The position numbers and the translations under genes were made by a program. From an uncultured Collinsella sp. (lineage in GTDB: Bacteria; Actinomycetota; Coriobacteriia; Coriobacteriales; Coriobacteriaceae), in NCBI GenBank assembly GCA_900553415.1, contig USDH01000110.1:1-5442 (forward strand): a stretch of 5,442 nt of DNA, given 5' to 3'. Under the pieces are notes generated by a model. That model was not told the DNA's origin and searched no databases. It saw nothing but the letters and a program-made list of their open reading frames with translations. The stretch's first letter is position 1, and each line of letters opens with the position of its first letter. This document shows positions 5,348 through 5,442 of this stretch, one piece after another.

Positions 5348-5355
5348 AGATGTTC
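5344..5355. promoter_or_regulatory. LexA-like SOS box candidate, GAAC-N4-GTTC
   Basis: GAACAGATGTTC, followed by G, with T before it, matches the Gram-positive/actinobacterial LexA consensus CGAACRNRYGTTCG at 13 of 14 positions; only the first C is replaced by T. An exact GAAC-N4-GTTC is expected by chance less than once in ten windows of this size. Any controlled gene would start beyond the right edge, or at a weak plus-strand ATG at 5377 with no ribosome binding site. If the neighbour is instead a convergent minus-strand gene, the site may be spurious. Confidence 0.35.
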
Positions 5356-5399
5356 GATACACATACATCTACCTGCATGTTTTCTGTCGAAAAACTTTG

Positions 5400-5442
5400 C
5401 TACTCCAAAAACTCAATCGCGTCAAGGCTTTTCTTGCTCAAC
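5400..5442 (-). CDS. Possible C-terminal tail of an unknown minus-strand gene (partial)
   Basis: From the right edge, one minus-strand frame reads LSKKSLDAIEFLE and then TAG (5402-5400). The codons are mostly GC-ending, and the peptide looks like a charged amphipathic helix at a protein end. Only 13 residues are visible, so no family can be named. If real, the gene converges on aspS. The competing reading is a plus-strand start at ATG 5377 (MFSVEKLCYSKNS..., open to the edge), which has no Shine-Dalgarno sequence and a less typical codon choice. The DNA from 5125 to 5399 otherwise holds only the repeats and palindromes listed, with no credible gene. Confidence 0.3.
   Translation of the reverse strand, partial: LSKKSLDAIEFLE

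Overview
The window comes from a GC-rich bacterial chromosome with densely packed, conventional housekeeping genes. Codon choice is strongly GC-biased at third positions, Shine-Dalgarno sequences are clear, and a lar nickel-cofactor operon sits beside serB and aspS. My best guess is a gut Coriobacteriia actinobacterium such as Collinsella. That rests on general familiarity, not on a search.

Left part (18-3020, minus strand): reading in the direction of transcription, the order is serB (phosphoserine phosphatase), a 114-bp gap with an 11-bp inverted repeat and a pair of 12-bp direct repeats, larB, larC and a TetR-type regulator. larB, larC and tetR are tightly coupled: the larC ribosome binding site overlaps the larB stop codon, and tetR starts two bases after the larC stop. 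LarB carboxylates and hydrolyses nicotinic acid adenine dinucleotide, the first step towards the nickel-pincer nucleotide; LarC inserts nickel. Here LarC is only the N-terminal part (LarC1) with a very His-rich loop. The LarC2 domain, LarE and the racemase LarA are not in the window.

Middle (3021-3276): a 256-bp divergent intergenic region drives serB leftwards and aspS rightwards. It holds a GC-rich imperfect hairpin, a weak candidate -10 element for aspS, and a long stem-loop ending just before a strong aspS ribosome binding site. That stem competes with an alternative pairing.

Right part (3277-5442): aspS encodes a full-length bacterial-type aspartyl-tRNA synthetase and ends in a textbook intrinsic terminator. 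Past it lie about 300 bp without a confident gene: two tandem copies of a palindromic repeat with a 62-bp period, then an AT-rich stretch with a LexA-like GAAC-N4-GTTC palindrome. At the very edge there is possibly the last few codons of a minus-strand gene.

No CRISPR array, tRNA, rRNA, transposase or phage gene is visible. The least ordinary items are the LarC1-only nickel-cofactor operon with its coupled TetR gene and palindromic upstream site, the structured aspS leader, and the tandem palindromic repeat.
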